From: Nemertoderma westbladi
Lineage: Eukaryota > Xenacoelomorpha > Nemertodermatida > Nemertodermatidae
NCBI GenBank assembly: GCA_032718475.1
Contig: JAUCBJ010008186.1
Location: 1-64,000, forward strand
Direction of reading: 5' to 3'
Length of the DNA stretch: 64,000 nt
A program made the position numbers and the translations under genes. Below are positions 38,062 through 51,624 of this stretch, piece after piece (the first letter of the stretch is position 1; the number at the start of each line of letters is the position of its first letter). Under the pieces are notes generated by a model. It was not told where the DNA came from. It saw nothing but the letters and a program-made list of their open reading frames with translations, and searched no databases.

Positions 38062-38295
38062 CATGTGTAACAGATGGAGTACATGTTGGGTCTACGGGTT
38101 GTATGTCGCCCATGGGTTACACGTTGGGTCTACGGGTTGGATGTAACCCATGGGTTACACGTTGGTTCTATGGGATGGTTGTAACAGATGGATTACATGT
38201 TGGGTCTACGGGTTGTATGTAGCCCATGGGTTACACGTTGGGTCTACGGATTGGATGTAACCCTTGGGTTACACGTTGGGTCTACGGGTTCCATC
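38062..38295. repeat. 38-bp tandem repeat, 6 copies
   Basis: GTTGGGTCTACGGGTT or a close variant recurs at 38085, 38123, 38161, 38199, 38237 and 38275. Variants alternate GTAACAGATG and GTAACCCATG. Confidence 0.93.
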
Positions 38296-39721
38296 TATCC
38301 TTTATGTGATTCCTACCGCGGTTCCTGGAAGCGACGTTCCCAACGGAGGCCTCACGACCTACGGCAGTGCCGTTCTTATATTTATTGTAACTCAAAGGAT
38401 ATTATTAAAACATGTTGGTCTAACTATTTATGTTCTATTATTGTTACTTGATATTATTTGTTGATATTAAGTATTGTTTTGTTACATAATCACAATAAGT
38501 ACCCTACTGATACTGTACAGTTTTGTGACGGGATCTGAGATCCCGACCGGGTAAGATTTATACGCGTCACCTGACTGCTGGTCTGCTGGGCTAGTGTTGT
38601 TTCGGCCGAAGGCCGTTGGTGGTTGGGGAAAAATAACAGAGTTTGTGTTTCGCAATGTTAATGTTCCAACGATAATAGCACAGAATCAGTCACAGTATAT
38701 GATCGGTAAATCAGAAATACAGAATAACAACAGCAGTATGTATAGTGATAACGGTTGAAAACTATAACCGGTCTGCAACTCTATGATTAATGGACTGACC
38801 GGTAAATCAGTAATACAGGATAACTATATGATTGATACACATAGATATTGGTTTCACCTCTACTTTACTTGGCCTTCTGTAACCAATGGATGCTTTCCTA
38901 TCCTTTCCCACGTGCTACCCTGCCCGCTATTGGCTATATACTAATTGTCACTTTGGCACTTCCTGTGAGTGTTCCCACTGCCACTAGCCTTGACTAGCTG
39001 TGTTCTCCCTCCGAGGTGGTTTGACCTCTCACCTCTCTCTGTGGCTTTAGGGCCTGTGTAGCCCCCCCCCCCCCCCCCCCCGAGTTGGTTATGAGACGAG
39101 ATTATTATTGGTAATGTCGTATCGCCAACTATATTGGTAAAATGCCACTCGTCCCATTTTAAGGTGGAGAATGATGGGAATTGAATCCGCTTACACTCCC
39201 CCCCATGCTATCTTCCCGGTGAGAAGATACCATCAACCTTAAGTGCGCTTCAATTCCGCTGGAACCCAATCTAATATTGGGTGTGGGGTGGAGTTCTTTT
39301 CTCGGGGTCGGCTTTCCTGACCCCCCCCCCCCCCCCCCCCCCCTTGGTGGGTTATTGCTACCCCTCCTTGGTGCAATCGCGAGCTATGTTGCACCAAGGT
39401 ATCTGGTGTCTCTGTTTGAGATAATTGTGCTTACTCTCCACACAATTTATGTAGTAATTAATATTTATAATTTATTCAATTCATCAATAATTAAATCAAT
39501 TTTTTTAATTATTTGGCATTTCAATAGTTAATTAGCAGTTTTAGTTAATTAGGTAATTGATATATATAATATTGCTGTGCAATCTATGTATGCGAATCAG
39601 GTCTCATCTAGGATATCTGGATCTTGTATTGTTTCTCTATCGTTATTACTGTATTACTACTATTATGTTAATAAACAAACTTTAAAATAATTAGGTCTAA
39701 TAGATAAATAAAAAACTAATA
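38296..39721. other. Intergenic DNA with poly(C) runs
   Basis: Contains the inverted repeat CGGGATCTGAGATCCCG near 38528 and C runs at 39062-39081 (20) and 39321-39343 (23). The stretch 38524-39250 is richer in structured GC sequence and could be part of an LTR or other element, but no diagnostic ends or coding motifs were found. Confidence 0.4.
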
Positions 39722-40214
39722 GAGAGGTCAGGTCAGGTCCCCAGATCCTGCTACCACTATGGCAGTAATGTGGTACTACCTGTAGCTGTCAGCCCAGTAG
39801 GGCAGGCCCGATAAGCATAGCCTATTCATTATTTAGTTGATCAAGAGTGGGTTGGTTTAGCCCTGTCAACTAAATAATAAGTCATTGAGAGCTATAGCGC
39901 CTAGGGCACCATTGAAGGCAAAGGCTTGATACGCATCTGCATTAGAGATGATACAAGCCCCGCCCTGTCTATACTGGATGCTCCTATACCAGTATTAGGT
40001 AACCTAACCCAGGAGGCACACTTGGTTCAGGGTGTAACAAAAGGACCCTTACAGTCGGCAGCAGGGCTCTAGGCCATGGATAGGCGGAAGGTAATCAACC
40101 AACGGCTAGACATGCTGACAAGGTTGGCGGGAGGTAATCAACCAACAGCGACCTGCTGCGAAGACGCTTGTAGGAGTTGCGACCACAAGCGGTTTACTCC
40201 CGCAACTGAAAGAT

Positions 40215-41250
40215 ATGAGTATGAGAACCCTCCAGGACAAATACCAGCTCGGTCATCGCCCGGGTCAACAAGGACCGCGTCCCTCAGTGGTACACCATGC
40301 TGGGGTCGATAAATTGGCTACTGGAACAGAAGACAGTGAAGAAAGAAGAACCAACCTGTTGAAATGTAAAAAGACACTAAAGATTGCTACAATGAACGCA
40401 CGCACGCTGAAAGCACTTACCAAACAGGGTGACATGGTCGCTCTGGCAATGGAATATAACATCGACATCATCTGCATCCAAGAACATCGGATTTGTCATG
40501 AAGACACTGCCATGAAGTATAATGACATTGGAAATGGATGGACGTTAGTAACAAGCTCAGCAGTAAGAAACTCGGCCAATGCATCAATTGGTGGAGTAGG
40601 AATTCTGCTAAGCCCATTTGCACTTAAGACCCTAAACAACATCGAATCCATAAATTCCAGGGTTATGATCGCAACATTTGATGGGAATCCCAAGACAACA
40701 GTTATATGTTGCTACAGTCCAACCAATGCCTCAGAGCCAGGACAAGCAGTTAAGTTTTATGAAGAACTGACTAGACTTATTAAGGACATTCCGAAACACA
40801 ATGTTAAAGTCTTTGCTGGTGACCTGAATGCGCAAATTGGCCCAGAAGACATCAAGGGTTACACCTATAACACCAGTTCTAACAGAAATGGGTACTTACT
40901 TTTAGACCTAATGGAAGAATGTGAATTGATACCAACAAACAACACATTCGAAAAGAGTAAGGGGAAGGTATGGACCTTTCAATACCCTAATGGAACCAAA
41001 GCATAACTGGATTACATCCTTATAAACAAAAAGTGGAGAAACAGCATGATCAACTGCGAGGCATACAGCTCGTTCAACCTAATTGGTTTCGGACCACAGA
41101 ATTGTGTCTGCAGAGATCAGACTCAGTTTGAGAGCCAGCAAACCCAGGACAAGCAAGCAAATCAACTATGACTGGGAGAAACTCAGAACTGACAATGCTG
41201 TAAAGGATGCTTGCTTATACAGTAGAAGTTCAAAACCGCTTTGAAGCACT
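40215..41250 (+). pseudogene. LINE B endonuclease
   Basis: Encodes the apurinic-type endonuclease blocks TMNARTLKAL, IICIQEHRI, ASIGGVGILLSPFA, VICCYSPTN, VFAGDLNAQIG and KVWTFQYPNG. A TAA at 41004-41006 interrupts just before LDYILINKKW, after which homology continues in the same frame to about 41080. The DH-containing C-terminal block is disrupted. The frame then reads into the insertion site of LINE A. Confidence 0.83.
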
Positions 41251-42927
41251 TCTACTACTACTAGGATCGGCATGCTGCATTGCAGCTGCATTTTTAAGAA
41301 TGCTGTGCCGGCTTATCGACAAAATTGCACCACCACAACTCCCTATCACCCATGACATTTGCTAGATCATTCGCATCTTCAAGGCCAGTGTCCTTTAAGA
41401 TGCGTCTCAAGAAAGTCATGGGCTGCCCACCATGCTTATTCACTCAATGAGGCTGCCAAAGTACAAGATTATGCACTGGCTGGTCCTCACGCAATGTCCT
41501 GCAAAGCGGAGGCGATTTTGTTCTAGTGTCAAGCTTGGGGGAACCAATGAGACACCTCCAATGTTATATAGTGTCTGGTTGGAGATGTGTGCATTGTACT
41601 TGACACAATGAACCCGGCGTAGCATTCTTGTGAATGTGCCATCCAGAGATTTGGTGTCCTCAGCAGTTAGAACCCAGCATGGACTGCCATAGAGGAGTAC
41701 TGGAACTACTGCTGCTCTAAATAATCGGACCTTAAGTTTCCGATTAATTCTCGGTGACTTCCAAATCCTGGAAAGCCTATTCAAGGCTGCCCATGCATTT
41801 CCCTTACGTATTCGAAGGTCATCACCTGACTTCCGGATCCATGATCCCAGGTAACAGAAGTCATCCACATGCTCAAGCATACCATCTTTGGAGCTTATGC
41901 TCATCCGATCAGAGACTTGCTGAGGACTTTCAAGGTTAACTGTCAACATTTTCGTCTTTCAGGAGTTAATAAAAAGAACAACACTAGAAGCAGCATGTTC
42001 TAATGAGCTGAGGAGCCGTTGGGCTCCCTCTAGTGATTCTGAGAGTACTCCTAAGTCATCAGCAAAGTCTAGATCAGTTAGGTACTTGACAGGATTTCCT
42101 CGACTTCTGGAGCCAGTAGGTGGAGTTATCATCACCCCATCATCATTATGATGATCTAAGGACATGCGTAGAACATAGTCAACAACAATTATGAACAAGA
42201 ATGGTGCAAGTGTGTCTCCCTGGAGGACGCCCCATAACACTTCAAATGGTTCTGTGTCACCGTCAACAGTAGACACAAATGTTGTCGAACCATCGTATAC
42301 TGATCTGATTGCTGCAATAATTTCATCAGGAATCCCATATAATGAAAGTATGCTGAACATACGTGAGCGAGAGACTGAATCAAAGGCCTTGAAGAAATCA
42401 ACAAAGATAACAGCCAGAAGATGCCTGTCTTTCTTTTTTGATAACTTTTCAATTATCCTTCTAAGTGCCAAAATGGGCTCCATGGTCCCACGACTTTACG
42501 GAACCCATTCTGATTTCCACGGAGCAGTCTCTCAATGGGATCCCTGATGCGATTTAATAGAATTATATTGTATAGCTTTGCAGCAATCGAGATCAATGAG
42601 ATTCCCCGAAAAGAACCATAGAGTGTTAGGTTGCCCTTCTTGGGAACTGGCACCAACTTATTTGTTTTCATTTCTTGTGGGACTCTTGTTGTTCGCTACA
42701 TGTCTACTGTGATGGGATAGATGAGCTTTAAACACTCAGGTATTTTAAAGACCTCAGGGGTAACACCATCTACTCCACTGGCACGATTGGTCTTAATGCT
42801 CTTTGCAGCAGCCTTCACTTCTGCAAAGGAGATATCACCAATGGGAATATCTGGGAGTACAGACTCAGACACTTTTCCTTCTATAAAGTTATCAGACAAT
42901 ACCCTGTCATTATTGAGGAGCTTTTCA
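41251..42927 (-). mobile_element. LINE family A insertion inside LINE B (minus)
   Basis: This 5'-truncated copy corresponds to about 60434-62120 of the better copy. Minus-strand frames include FKIPECLKLIYP, TNKLVPVPKKGNLTLYGSF, FVDFFKAFDSVSRS, GVLQGDTLAPFLF, DLDFADDLGVLSE and DDFCYLGSWIRKSG, divided by several frameshifts. The (TAG)n tail is at 41251-41264. Insertion reversed its orientation relative to B. Confidence 0.88.
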
Positions 42928-44280
42928 GTCAATGGATGAAGACCAATCCACCGTTTCAATATACCAGAATATAATAACAGCCCACAAGAAATCAGCTAAG
43001 AGGCATATCCCCCAGAATCCCAAACGAAAACAGTATGTGCCATGGCAAAATTCTGAGGTTACTTGTAAGAGAGAAGATCTTAAGATAGCCTACAAAGTTA
43101 AAACCGAACAACCAACAACCGAAAACATTAACAAGGTTGAGAAAGCTAAGGATGATCTTAAATTGGCCTACAACCTCAGCCAGGAAAAGTACATCCAGGA
43201 TAAAATTGAAGCAATTACAACTGCTCACATACAGCAACAATCAAGACTCAAAACTTACCTGGCAAACTGTAAATTAGGTATCTGGTCGGAAAAGTTGTGC
43301 AAAGGGGCGCCTCAAAGCCGCCGATAGTCCTGAATAACGTGTTGGGAAGTGGAAAAATCACTTCAGCAACTTGCTTGGGCAGCCACCAAACATCGAGGTC
43401 AGCCCTACAAGGAAAATATATGACAAGAAAAAGCACAAGAAGCATTAAAAGCATGTCCAATAATAAAGCGAGTGGATTAGATGAAATCCCAGCGGAGGTA
43501 TGGAAAACCGGAGTGCTAAACAGACCATTATTGAATGTTTGCAACCGGATGATAAAAGGGGAAAAGCCACCACCAATTTGGACTAAAGGTCAACTAAAGC
43601 CTCTCCCCAAGAAAGGAGACCTCGGAATACCAACGAACTATCGTGGGATCTGTCTGCTTGTGGTAGCTGCCAAAATATACAATAAAATGATACTATATAG
43701 GATTAGGCCTCACATACAGAAACTACTACGTAAGAGCCAAAACGGATTTCGACCAAGTAGATCAACAATAGCTCAGATACTTGCACTACGGAGACTGATT
43801 GAGGGAATTAAGTCAAAGAATCTCCCCGCAGTCATTACGTTTGTGGACTTCAAGAAGGCATTTGACTCCGGTAAAATGCTTGAAATCCTAAGGGCTTATG
43901 GAATACCAGAAGTAATTGTTGCTGGCATTAGATTGTTATATTGTGACACAGAAGCGCAGGTACTCTCACCAGATGGTGAAACTGAGTTTTTCTCAATCCT
44001 GGCTGGCATACTGCAAGGTGACACATTAGCACCATTACTATTTGTAATTGTGCTGGATTACGCAATGAGGACGGCCACAAAGGGTGAAGATCTGGGATTC
44101 ACACTTCAAGAACACAGAAGTAGTAGATATCTGGCAACTACAGTCACAGACACCGACTTTGCGGATGACATCGCCCTGCTCTCTAATACGCTAGCAGTTG
44201 CACAGCTTCTACTAAATAAAGTGGAGAGGGCTGCTAAGAAGGTTGGATTGCATATAAATGCTACAAGACCGAATTCATGA
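42928..44280 (+). pseudogene. LINE B reverse transcriptase
   Basis: Starts with the linker MDEDQSTVSIYQNI and RKQYVPW; a frameshift lies near 43300. The RT blocks follow: NNKASGLDEIPAEVWKTG, LKPLPKKGDLGIPTNYRGI, NGFRPSRSTIAQ, TFVDFKKAFD, GILQGDTLAPLLFVIVLDYA and the catalytic TDFADDIALL. A second frameshift after HINATRP ends the frame early. Confidence 0.85.
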
Positions 44281-44391
44281 CCTTTAATGTTGATGGAAAC
44301 TTGACAACCATTAATAATAATCAACTAAGGAAGGTCGATGACTTCCAGCACCTTGGATCATGGATTTGAGAGTAGCAAAAAGGACATAGAA

Positions 44392-44603
44392 GTTAGGAAA
44401 GCAAAGGCTTGGGTAGCTCTATCAAAAATGGATACCATCTGGAAATCAGATCTCTCCACGCACCTAAAGACTAAGTTCTTTCGAGCCACAGTGGAAAGTT
44501 AGGAAAGCAAAGGCTTGGGTAGCTCTATCAAAAATGGATACCATCTGGAAATCAGATCTCGCCACGCTCCTAAAGACTAAGTTCTTTCGAGCCACAGTGG
44601 AAA
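44392..44603 (+). repeat. 106-bp tandem duplication within LINE B
   Basis: The block starting GTTAGGAAAGCAAAGGCTTG at 44392 repeats at 44498 with few differences. It duplicates the RT C-terminal segment (RKAKAWVALSKMDTIWKSD) and introduces a stop at the junction. Confidence 0.93.
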
Positions 44604-44945
44604 GTGTATTTTTATATGGGGGTGAGACCTGGACACTGACTAAATCACTTGAACAACGAATTTATGGTTGCTACACAAGACTATTAAGGGCAGCCCTAAA
44701 CATCAGCTGGAGACAACACATGACAAACGCCGAGCTTTATGGTACAATACCACCTGTATCAACCACCCTCCGTGAACGCAGATTAAGATTCAGTGGGCAT
44801 TGCTGGCGTAGATATAACATATATAGATCAACTTGAAAGGGATACTGAACTTTGGAGAAACGAAATTGCGACAACTATGGAGAATCGGGAAGCCTGGAAG
44901 GATCTCATTTCCACTTGTCCGAGTTCGCTCGACCTAGTAGTAGTA
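44534..44945 (+). pseudogene. LINE B ORF2 C-terminus and 3' tail
   Basis: Encodes TKFFRATVESVFLYGGETWT, TKSLEQRIYGCYTRLLRAAL and RFSGHCWRR, then a deletion/frameshift removes part of the segment LLLWQPTHGKRS seen in the copy at 14210-14407. It ends GACCTAGTAGTAGTA. Confidence 0.82.
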
Positions 44946-45325
44946 AGATAATTCGATTTCTTAATCACAGAATCAAGAGCATAGACTGATAAATGAATTG
45001 CTTTTGGAAGAACAATAATTTTAAATGGGAATGGTGTGTTTCAAAAGTGGTTTGTGTTGGGGGCGGTAGTGCTCTAACTAAATAGGTGGGGAGGTTTGGG
45101 CAGTTGGGAGCAGCTTATTTTGAAGCAAAATTATAAGTTAACGTTCTAAGTATTTTTTTATTTTTTATAGGAAGCCGGTAAATTGATTAAACTTCTAAGT
45201 GGTTTCCTCCAGGAAGCGGTAAATTGACCAAGAATACAAAAATTTTATAAAGTGGTTTGCCACGGGAACTGGTAAAATGACATTAAAAAATTCAAAATGG
45301 AGGCTCCCAAACAGGAACGTCCCCG
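44946..45325. other. Spacer with short local duplication
   Basis: A roughly 50-bp motif AAGTGGTTT...GGTAAA occurs in two to three diverged copies between 45170 and 45285. No gene recognised. Confidence 0.4.
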
Positions 45326-46054
45326 AAAACAGTTAGATCGTTTAAAAATAATCATCCACGCACCTAGGTGAAAGTATAGATATTGAAGTTAACTTGGTGT
45401 AATAATAGATTTAAAATTTAGTGGCATTTAAATTTGTCGCTAACTTAAGATGACGTACTACCCATAACCCATGTACAATAACATGAGTTGCATGATTATG
45501 GATTACTCCAGTACTGCAGTAAGCCTACAGAGTAAAGTATTCAGTAAGTCTATTGTACCGGCACCCGTACCGGCACCGATAGAAGGAGATGTTGAAGAAT
45601 GAAGTTCCGGTATCTTCGCTTCCAGCGGTTTCGCCTTTATCAGAACAACAAAATTATTTAATGCTGAAAATGAAATACTGTATAGGCCTATGTGCGATGT
45701 ATTTTACGTGTACCTGGTATCGTTATTACAGACATGGAGTTCAGACCTAGGCCTACAGTAGGCCTACTAGCTACTACTGCTGTAGAACAATCAATAAAGT
45801 GCATCTCTGCAATAATAATAAATTCAATACGGTACTCCCCAACCGTGTACGGGTACAGTAACTACAACAGGTACCGGTACGGCAGTACGGGCACTGATAT
45901 AAGCAGTGTTATTGTAGATAGGTGGAACGTCATCTTAATTTAACGACATCATAAATGCCACTAAATTTTAAATCTATTATTACACCAAGTTAACTTCAAT
46001 ATCTACTTTCACCTAGATGCATGGATGATTATTTTTAAACGATCTAACTGTTTT
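45326..46054. mobile_element. Inverted-repeat (foldback) element
   Basis: About 100-bp inverted ends: the left arm starts AAAACAGTTAGATCGTTTAA at 45326 and matches the complement of the arm ending at 46054, at over 90 percent, up to the TTTAGTGGCATTTA segment on both sides (about 45430 and 45950). No clear target duplication or coding capacity was found. The interior is single-copy-looking with TAGGCCTAC and GTACCGGTAC motifs. Confidence 0.78.
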
Positions 46055-48875
46055 TGTCTGTTTTCCCTACATTCCAACTGTCTGTTTTCGACTGTTGTCA
46101 CGATCTAGTATTATCAATCCTTATTGGAGATGGTGGTTGAGGTGATAGTAGTCATGGGGATTGTAGTCGTGGAGTTTGTAGTTTGTAGTTATCAACAACA
46201 ATCATCTCGGTAACTTCTGTAGGTAGATTTCGTCGGGTCGTGAGAGTTCGAAATCGCACCACGATTCCCGTGTGTATCTCTATAGTAATGGAATATCTAC
46301 CTCCACTTCTATCACAACCACTCTGGGGTCGACCAGCTGTTCCGCTGTCGGTAAACCAGTCGAGGGTTTGGTATAGACCCCAGAGGAGTATCAGAAACAA
46401 TGAATGGTTTTGTCTTTTGCGTTGTATATTTGTTCTCAATATCATCTAGTCATCTCAAACTACTGTACATTTATGATAGCGAACTTCACAAATAATACCA
46501 ATAGAGTTAGTTATCTCAACCACATTGAGAACAATGTACTTAGTAATAACACCAATAAGTCAAATGCACCGATAGGGGTTAGTAATATTTGATGTAGAAA
46601 ATACACACAAGAATGAAACTACTCCAAATAAATATACCAATAATAACAACATCTGACTAATCTGTAGTTAACAGGTTATTCATTCCTGTAATAATCCACG
46701 AGCATAGAATAGAACGGAATATCAAGGTTCTATTTTTTAGGGCAGCAGTAGAACCAGTACTATACAATACAGTACTTTATATGATTACAGTTTTAATGAT
46801 GCCTGCAGACCCAACAACATACTGCCCGAAAATATCTCTGGTCTCAGGTATTCTGGGGCGCTGATTGTAATGGAATACATTTCTAATTTTCCAGATCATT
46901 GCTACTCTTATATTTCGGCGTAATATGGCAAATTATGGGGCTCTGCTACTGTACCACCAAATTTCGCACCCATCACTAAAAAAAGTACAAGTTAGAGAAG
47001 TCGAGTGCCGTTTTTATTGATTCCATCGGATTTAGGATCCTCATAAACCCGTATAACGCAAGAAACAACATGATTCTATCAATTGACCATTTGCTTATTT
47101 TCAAAAATGTGGTGTTGGCACAAAAAAAACAAATTTTAAATTTCTAGCTTATTTTTATTGGCTTATTAGCCAATTGCGAACACAAAAAAACCGGTGTAAA
47201 TCAAAAATAGAGATATTAAAAATCATATCAAATCAAAAGTAATGAAATGTAATTTTCGAAAAACGTCTGAAAAAATTGCCAAAGTTGGGGTTAAAAAATG
47301 CTGCTATAACTCGAAAACTTCCCAATATTTTTTAAAACCGTTTTCACTAACAGGAAGATTACCAACTACGTTTGTTTCAGAGTTATAACAAAAAAACCAC
47401 GGGGGTGATATTGAACCCCGGGGGGGGGGGGTTTAATATGGCCTTAAAGATTTGGATATTCTCACGAAAGTCATTGGGGATAGGGAGTTGTGGCGGTGCA
47501 ACTTTGTTGATAAGCCTGTATTTCATTCTTAATGCACACTACATTGAATAGGCTTACACAGTCTTTCCGCAGTCCACAAGCCATCCACATGTGCACATTC
47601 ATCTTCACATCATGGCGTCTTGCAATACTGAGAGCATTGAAATATGTCATCCCCAACTGACTATGCGCAGCACTGAGTAGCCATATCATTAATAACTGAT
47701 AAGTTTGTCTCGCCTGCACTCAGACGCAATAGTGAAGTAGCAAACTGTACTCCATAACAACCAAATTCATCAATCAATATTGACATAGACAAATTAAATA
47801 TAAAACTTTATAAATTACCTGTATTCACTTACCACTAATATATTTTGTAACTCATTTTTAAGTAGAGTCCTTAAATAAGAATACCGTTATTTACATAACC
47901 ACTTCTCTTAAATTCTATTATTCCCCATTATATTTTATTTCCCCCAAACAAAACCCTTAGAAAAATACAATACATTTATTCAACTGTTGTATATTATTTT
48001 GTTGAAGCTACTATTATTTGGTGGTGGAATATTTTAAATAATGATAGTCTTTGGACGAACGCCAAATGTACCCTGTACACTGTAACCTGTTCTTTTGATT
48101 TTAGTTTATTGTTTTGGTTAATTAAAGTAACGTGTCACTGTAACCTGCTCCTTTCCCTAAATTAATACTTTATTATTAGACGGTATATTATTCGCTGAGA
48201 TGGATTAGCATCCAGTTTCACCCATGTCTCTCTACAGATTTCGGCGGTGGTCACATGTTTGTTATGTCGCTAAATTAGAATTACATTCTCCCCATTATTA
48301 CTACTGTCTGCTCCACTGCTTTTACAACACCTTCAGGGGTTGTATAGATTGCACTATATATACTACCCTAATTAAATACTGTCATGCAGCCTTATAAGGC
48401 CTCCGATACCTTGCTAGTGCAATTGGACACATACCTTCTATGGCCTATGACTGTCGGTACACAAATATTGCAATATGTGGCACCTCCTGCTACACTGGGA
48501 CCTGTAAACTGTTGCCGGTGTATAATAAGCAGTATTATGTTATAGGAAAATCCTGATCTGGGGGGGGGGGGGGGGGTAACAGGGCAAGGCTTTTTGTCCA
48601 AATTGAATAATAAATTTTTAGTGATGTGTTTGGCTGGGGATCAGTGAGAATTCGAAATTCCAGGAACTCTGATTAGTTTAATACAAAACAAGTGGCCAGT
48701 CATTACCTGTCTAGACACGCAACCTTTAAATACATTCTTACACTTTATCTTTCATGTAGTTATCAGAAGTCTGTAAGCCTGCCCTAAATATTTACTATTA
48801 TGATACCAATATTATGAAATAATTTCTAATTACATATGTTTTTTGTTCATAATACTGTAGAGATGTATAAAAATA
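46055..48875. other. Intergenic DNA with two LINE A remnants
   Basis: Sequence 46699-46775 (AAGGTTCTATTTTTTAGGGC and on) resembles LINE A near 61620. Sequence 47448-47535 (GGGATAGGGAGTTGTGGCGG) resembles the LINE A 3' coding end near 62016. Poly(G) runs lie at 47420-47431 and 48560-48576. No protein gene recognised; frames near 46152-46449 have no family assignment. Confidence 0.6.
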
Positions 48876-48877
48876 CA

Positions 48878-49446
48878 GTATAATGTGTGTAATCTTGTAT
48901 AACTACAGTATAATGTGTGTAATCTTGTATAACTACAGTATAATGTGTGTAATCTTGTATAACTACAGTATAATGTGTGTAATCTTGTATAACTACAGTA
49001 TAATGTGTGTAATCTTGTATAACTACAGTATAATGTGTGTAATCTTGTATAACTACAGTATAATGTGTGTAATCTTGTATAACTACAGTATAATGTGTGT
49101 AATCTTGTATAACTACAGTATAATGTGTGTAATCTTGTATAACTACAGTATAATGTGTGTAATCTTGTATAACTACAGTATAATGTGTGTAATCTTGTAT
49201 AACTACAGTATAATGTGTGTAATCTTGTATAACTACAGTATAATGTGTGTAATCTTGTATAACTACAGTATAATGTGTGTAATCTTGTATAACTACAGTA
49301 TAATGTGTGTAATCTTGTATAACTACAGTATAATGTGTGTAATCTTGTATAACTACAGTATAATGTGTGTAATCTTGTATAACTACAGTATAATGTGTGT
49401 AATCTTGTATAACTACAGTATAATGTGTGTAATCTTGTATAACTAC
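48878..49446. repeat. 30-bp satellite, array 1, about 19 copies
   Basis: The unit is AACTACAGTATAATGTGTGT followed by AATCTTGTAT, with essentially no variation. It is followed at 49447-49512 by a fragment (GTACAGGCCACCAGAAAAAG and on) of the same arm sequence that borders array 2, so both arrays belong to copies of one element family. The open frames through it are artefacts of the 30-bp period. Confidence 0.96.
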
Positions 49447-49512
49447 ACAGTACAGTACAGGCCACCAGAAAAAGCAGATTTCATCCAATGTGATCACATG
49501 TGAACACATTTG

Positions 49513-49886
49513 TTCAAGTCATCTGATTGGCAGGTTATGGCGAGTTATCTTCTAGATCACACAGCAGGAGGCTAACTTGCTGGGACCGACAACGGCTTTG
49601 TGTGTGGTGCGCCTGTATGTCTGATATCAGGTAGATGAGAGAGCCCCCAGGGCGTAACATTGCGGACATGGGCTGTATTGGTAGAGAGATAACTACATAC
49701 AAGACCACATGGAGGTTCATGGAGTGTATGGGATGGGATGGGTATGTGGATGGAGGAGCCTAGACCATTGAATAATTAATTTAGTGCAGGGAGATGTCGC
49801 GCCATTAGTCTGACACCGAGAGGGCACAGAGAAACACCAGAAGATGCCTTAACATCACTAACTATAGGCCTGCCTACTAGACACTA
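49513..49886. other. Spacer between satellite elements
   Basis: No gene recognised; a 61-codon minus-strand frame has no domain. Confidence 0.4.
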
Positions 49887-50157
49887 TTAACCGCACACTA
49901 TAAAGGTAAACAAAATCCTTATCGCATTTCCAGCTGCAGTGAGTGACAGTTCGCGGCAAACTACAGAGAGTTTCCAGATTACTAAGCGTTTCAAAAGTAT
50001 TCAATTGTATCCTTTGGCGAAAAAATTTTGGTTGTTGCCAATTCAATTATGTTCAATTATGTTCAATTGTCCCGTTCAACAACATTACATTACACTGGTG
50101 CACATTTGATAAAATGTGTTCACAATTGTACAAATCTGCGTTTTCTGGTGGCCTGTA

Positions 50158-51624
50158 CTGTATAATGTGTGTAATCTTGTATAACTACAGTATAATGTGT
50201 GTAATCTTGTATAACTACAGTATAATGTGTGTAATCTTGTATAACTACAGTATAATGTGTGTAATCTTGTATAACTACAGTATAATGTGTGTAATCTTGT
50301 ATAACTACAGTATAATGTGTGTAATCTTGTATAACTACAGTATAATGTGTGTAATCTTGTATAACTACAGTATAATGTGTGTAATCTTGTATAACTACAG
50401 TATAATGTGTGTAATCTTGTATAACTACAGTATAATGTGTGTAATCTTGTATAACTACAGTATAATGTGTGTAATCTTGTATAACTACAGTATAATGTGT
50501 GTAATCTTGTATAACTACAGTATAATGTGTGTAATCTTGTATAACTACAGTATAATGTGTGTAATCTTGTATAACTACAGTATAATGTGTGTAATCTTGT
50601 ATAACTACAGTATAATGTGTGTAATCTTGTATAACTACAGTATAATGTGTGTAATCTTGTATAACTACAGTATAATGTGTGTAATCTTGTATAACTACAG
50701 TATAACGTGTGTAATCTTGTATAACTACAGTATAATGTGTGTAATCTTGTATAACTACAGTATAATGTGTGTAATCTTGTATAACTACAGTATAATGTGT
50801 GTAATCTTGTATAACTACAGTATAATGTGTGTAATCTTGTATAACTACAGTATAATGTGTGTAATCTTGTATAACTACAGTATAATGTGTGTAATCTTGT
50901 ATAACTACAGTATAATGTGTGTAATCTTGTATAACTACAGTATAATGTGTGTAATCTTGTATAACTACAGTATAATGTGTGTAATCTTGTATAACTACAG
51001 TATAATGTGTGTAATCTTGTATAACTACAGTATAATGTGTGTAATCTTGTATAACTACAGTATAATGTGTGTAATCTTGTATAACTACAGTATAATGTGT
51101 GTAATCTTGTATAACTACAGTATAATGTGTGTAATCTTGTATAACTACAGTATAATGTGTGTAATCTTGTATAACTACAGTATAATGTGTGTAATCTTGT
51201 ATAACTACAGTATAATGTGTGTAATCTTGTATAACTACAGTATAATGTGTGTAATCTTGTATAACTACAGTATAATGTGTGTAATCTTGTATAACTACAG
51301 TATAATGTGTGTAATCTTGTATAACTACAGTATAATGTGTGTAATCTTGTATAACTACAGTATAAGGTGTGTAATCTTGTATAACTACAGTATAATGTGT
51401 GTAATCTTGTATAACTACAGTATAATGTGTGTAATCTTGTATAACTACAGTATAATGTGTGTAATCTTGTATAACTACAGTATAATGTGTGTAATCTTGT
51501 ATAACTACAGTATAATGTGTGTAATCTTGTATAACTACACAGTATAATGTGTGTAATCTTGTATAACTACAGTATAATGTGTGTAATCTTGTATAACTAC
51601 AGTATAATGTGTGTAATCTTGTAT
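50158..51624. repeat. 30-bp satellite, array 2, about 49 copies
   Basis: Same unit as array 1 and almost invariant; single changes are at about 50705 and 51365 and a 2-bp insertion is near 51538. It lies between the inverted arms of the TTAA element. Long open frames on both strands (over 500 codons) are repeat artefacts. Confidence 0.96.

Larger units (their letters stand above)
39722..44945 (+). mobile_element. LINE family B, degenerate, interrupted by LINE A
   Basis: The 5' end begins near a GGTCAGGTCAGG motif shared with family A. It has a 5'UTR, an endonuclease frame with a premature stop, and RT with frameshifts, ending in (TAG)n at about 44935-44945. An inverted family A copy occupies 41251-42927. 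Joining 41250 to 42928 restores the B frame as ...EALSMDEDQ..., so the insertion caused little or no target duplication. It is a dead copy. Confidence 0.87.

Noticed and set aside
38524-39250. LTR of a retrotransposon
   Set aside because: No second LTR, convincing primer-binding site or gag-pol motif in the window.
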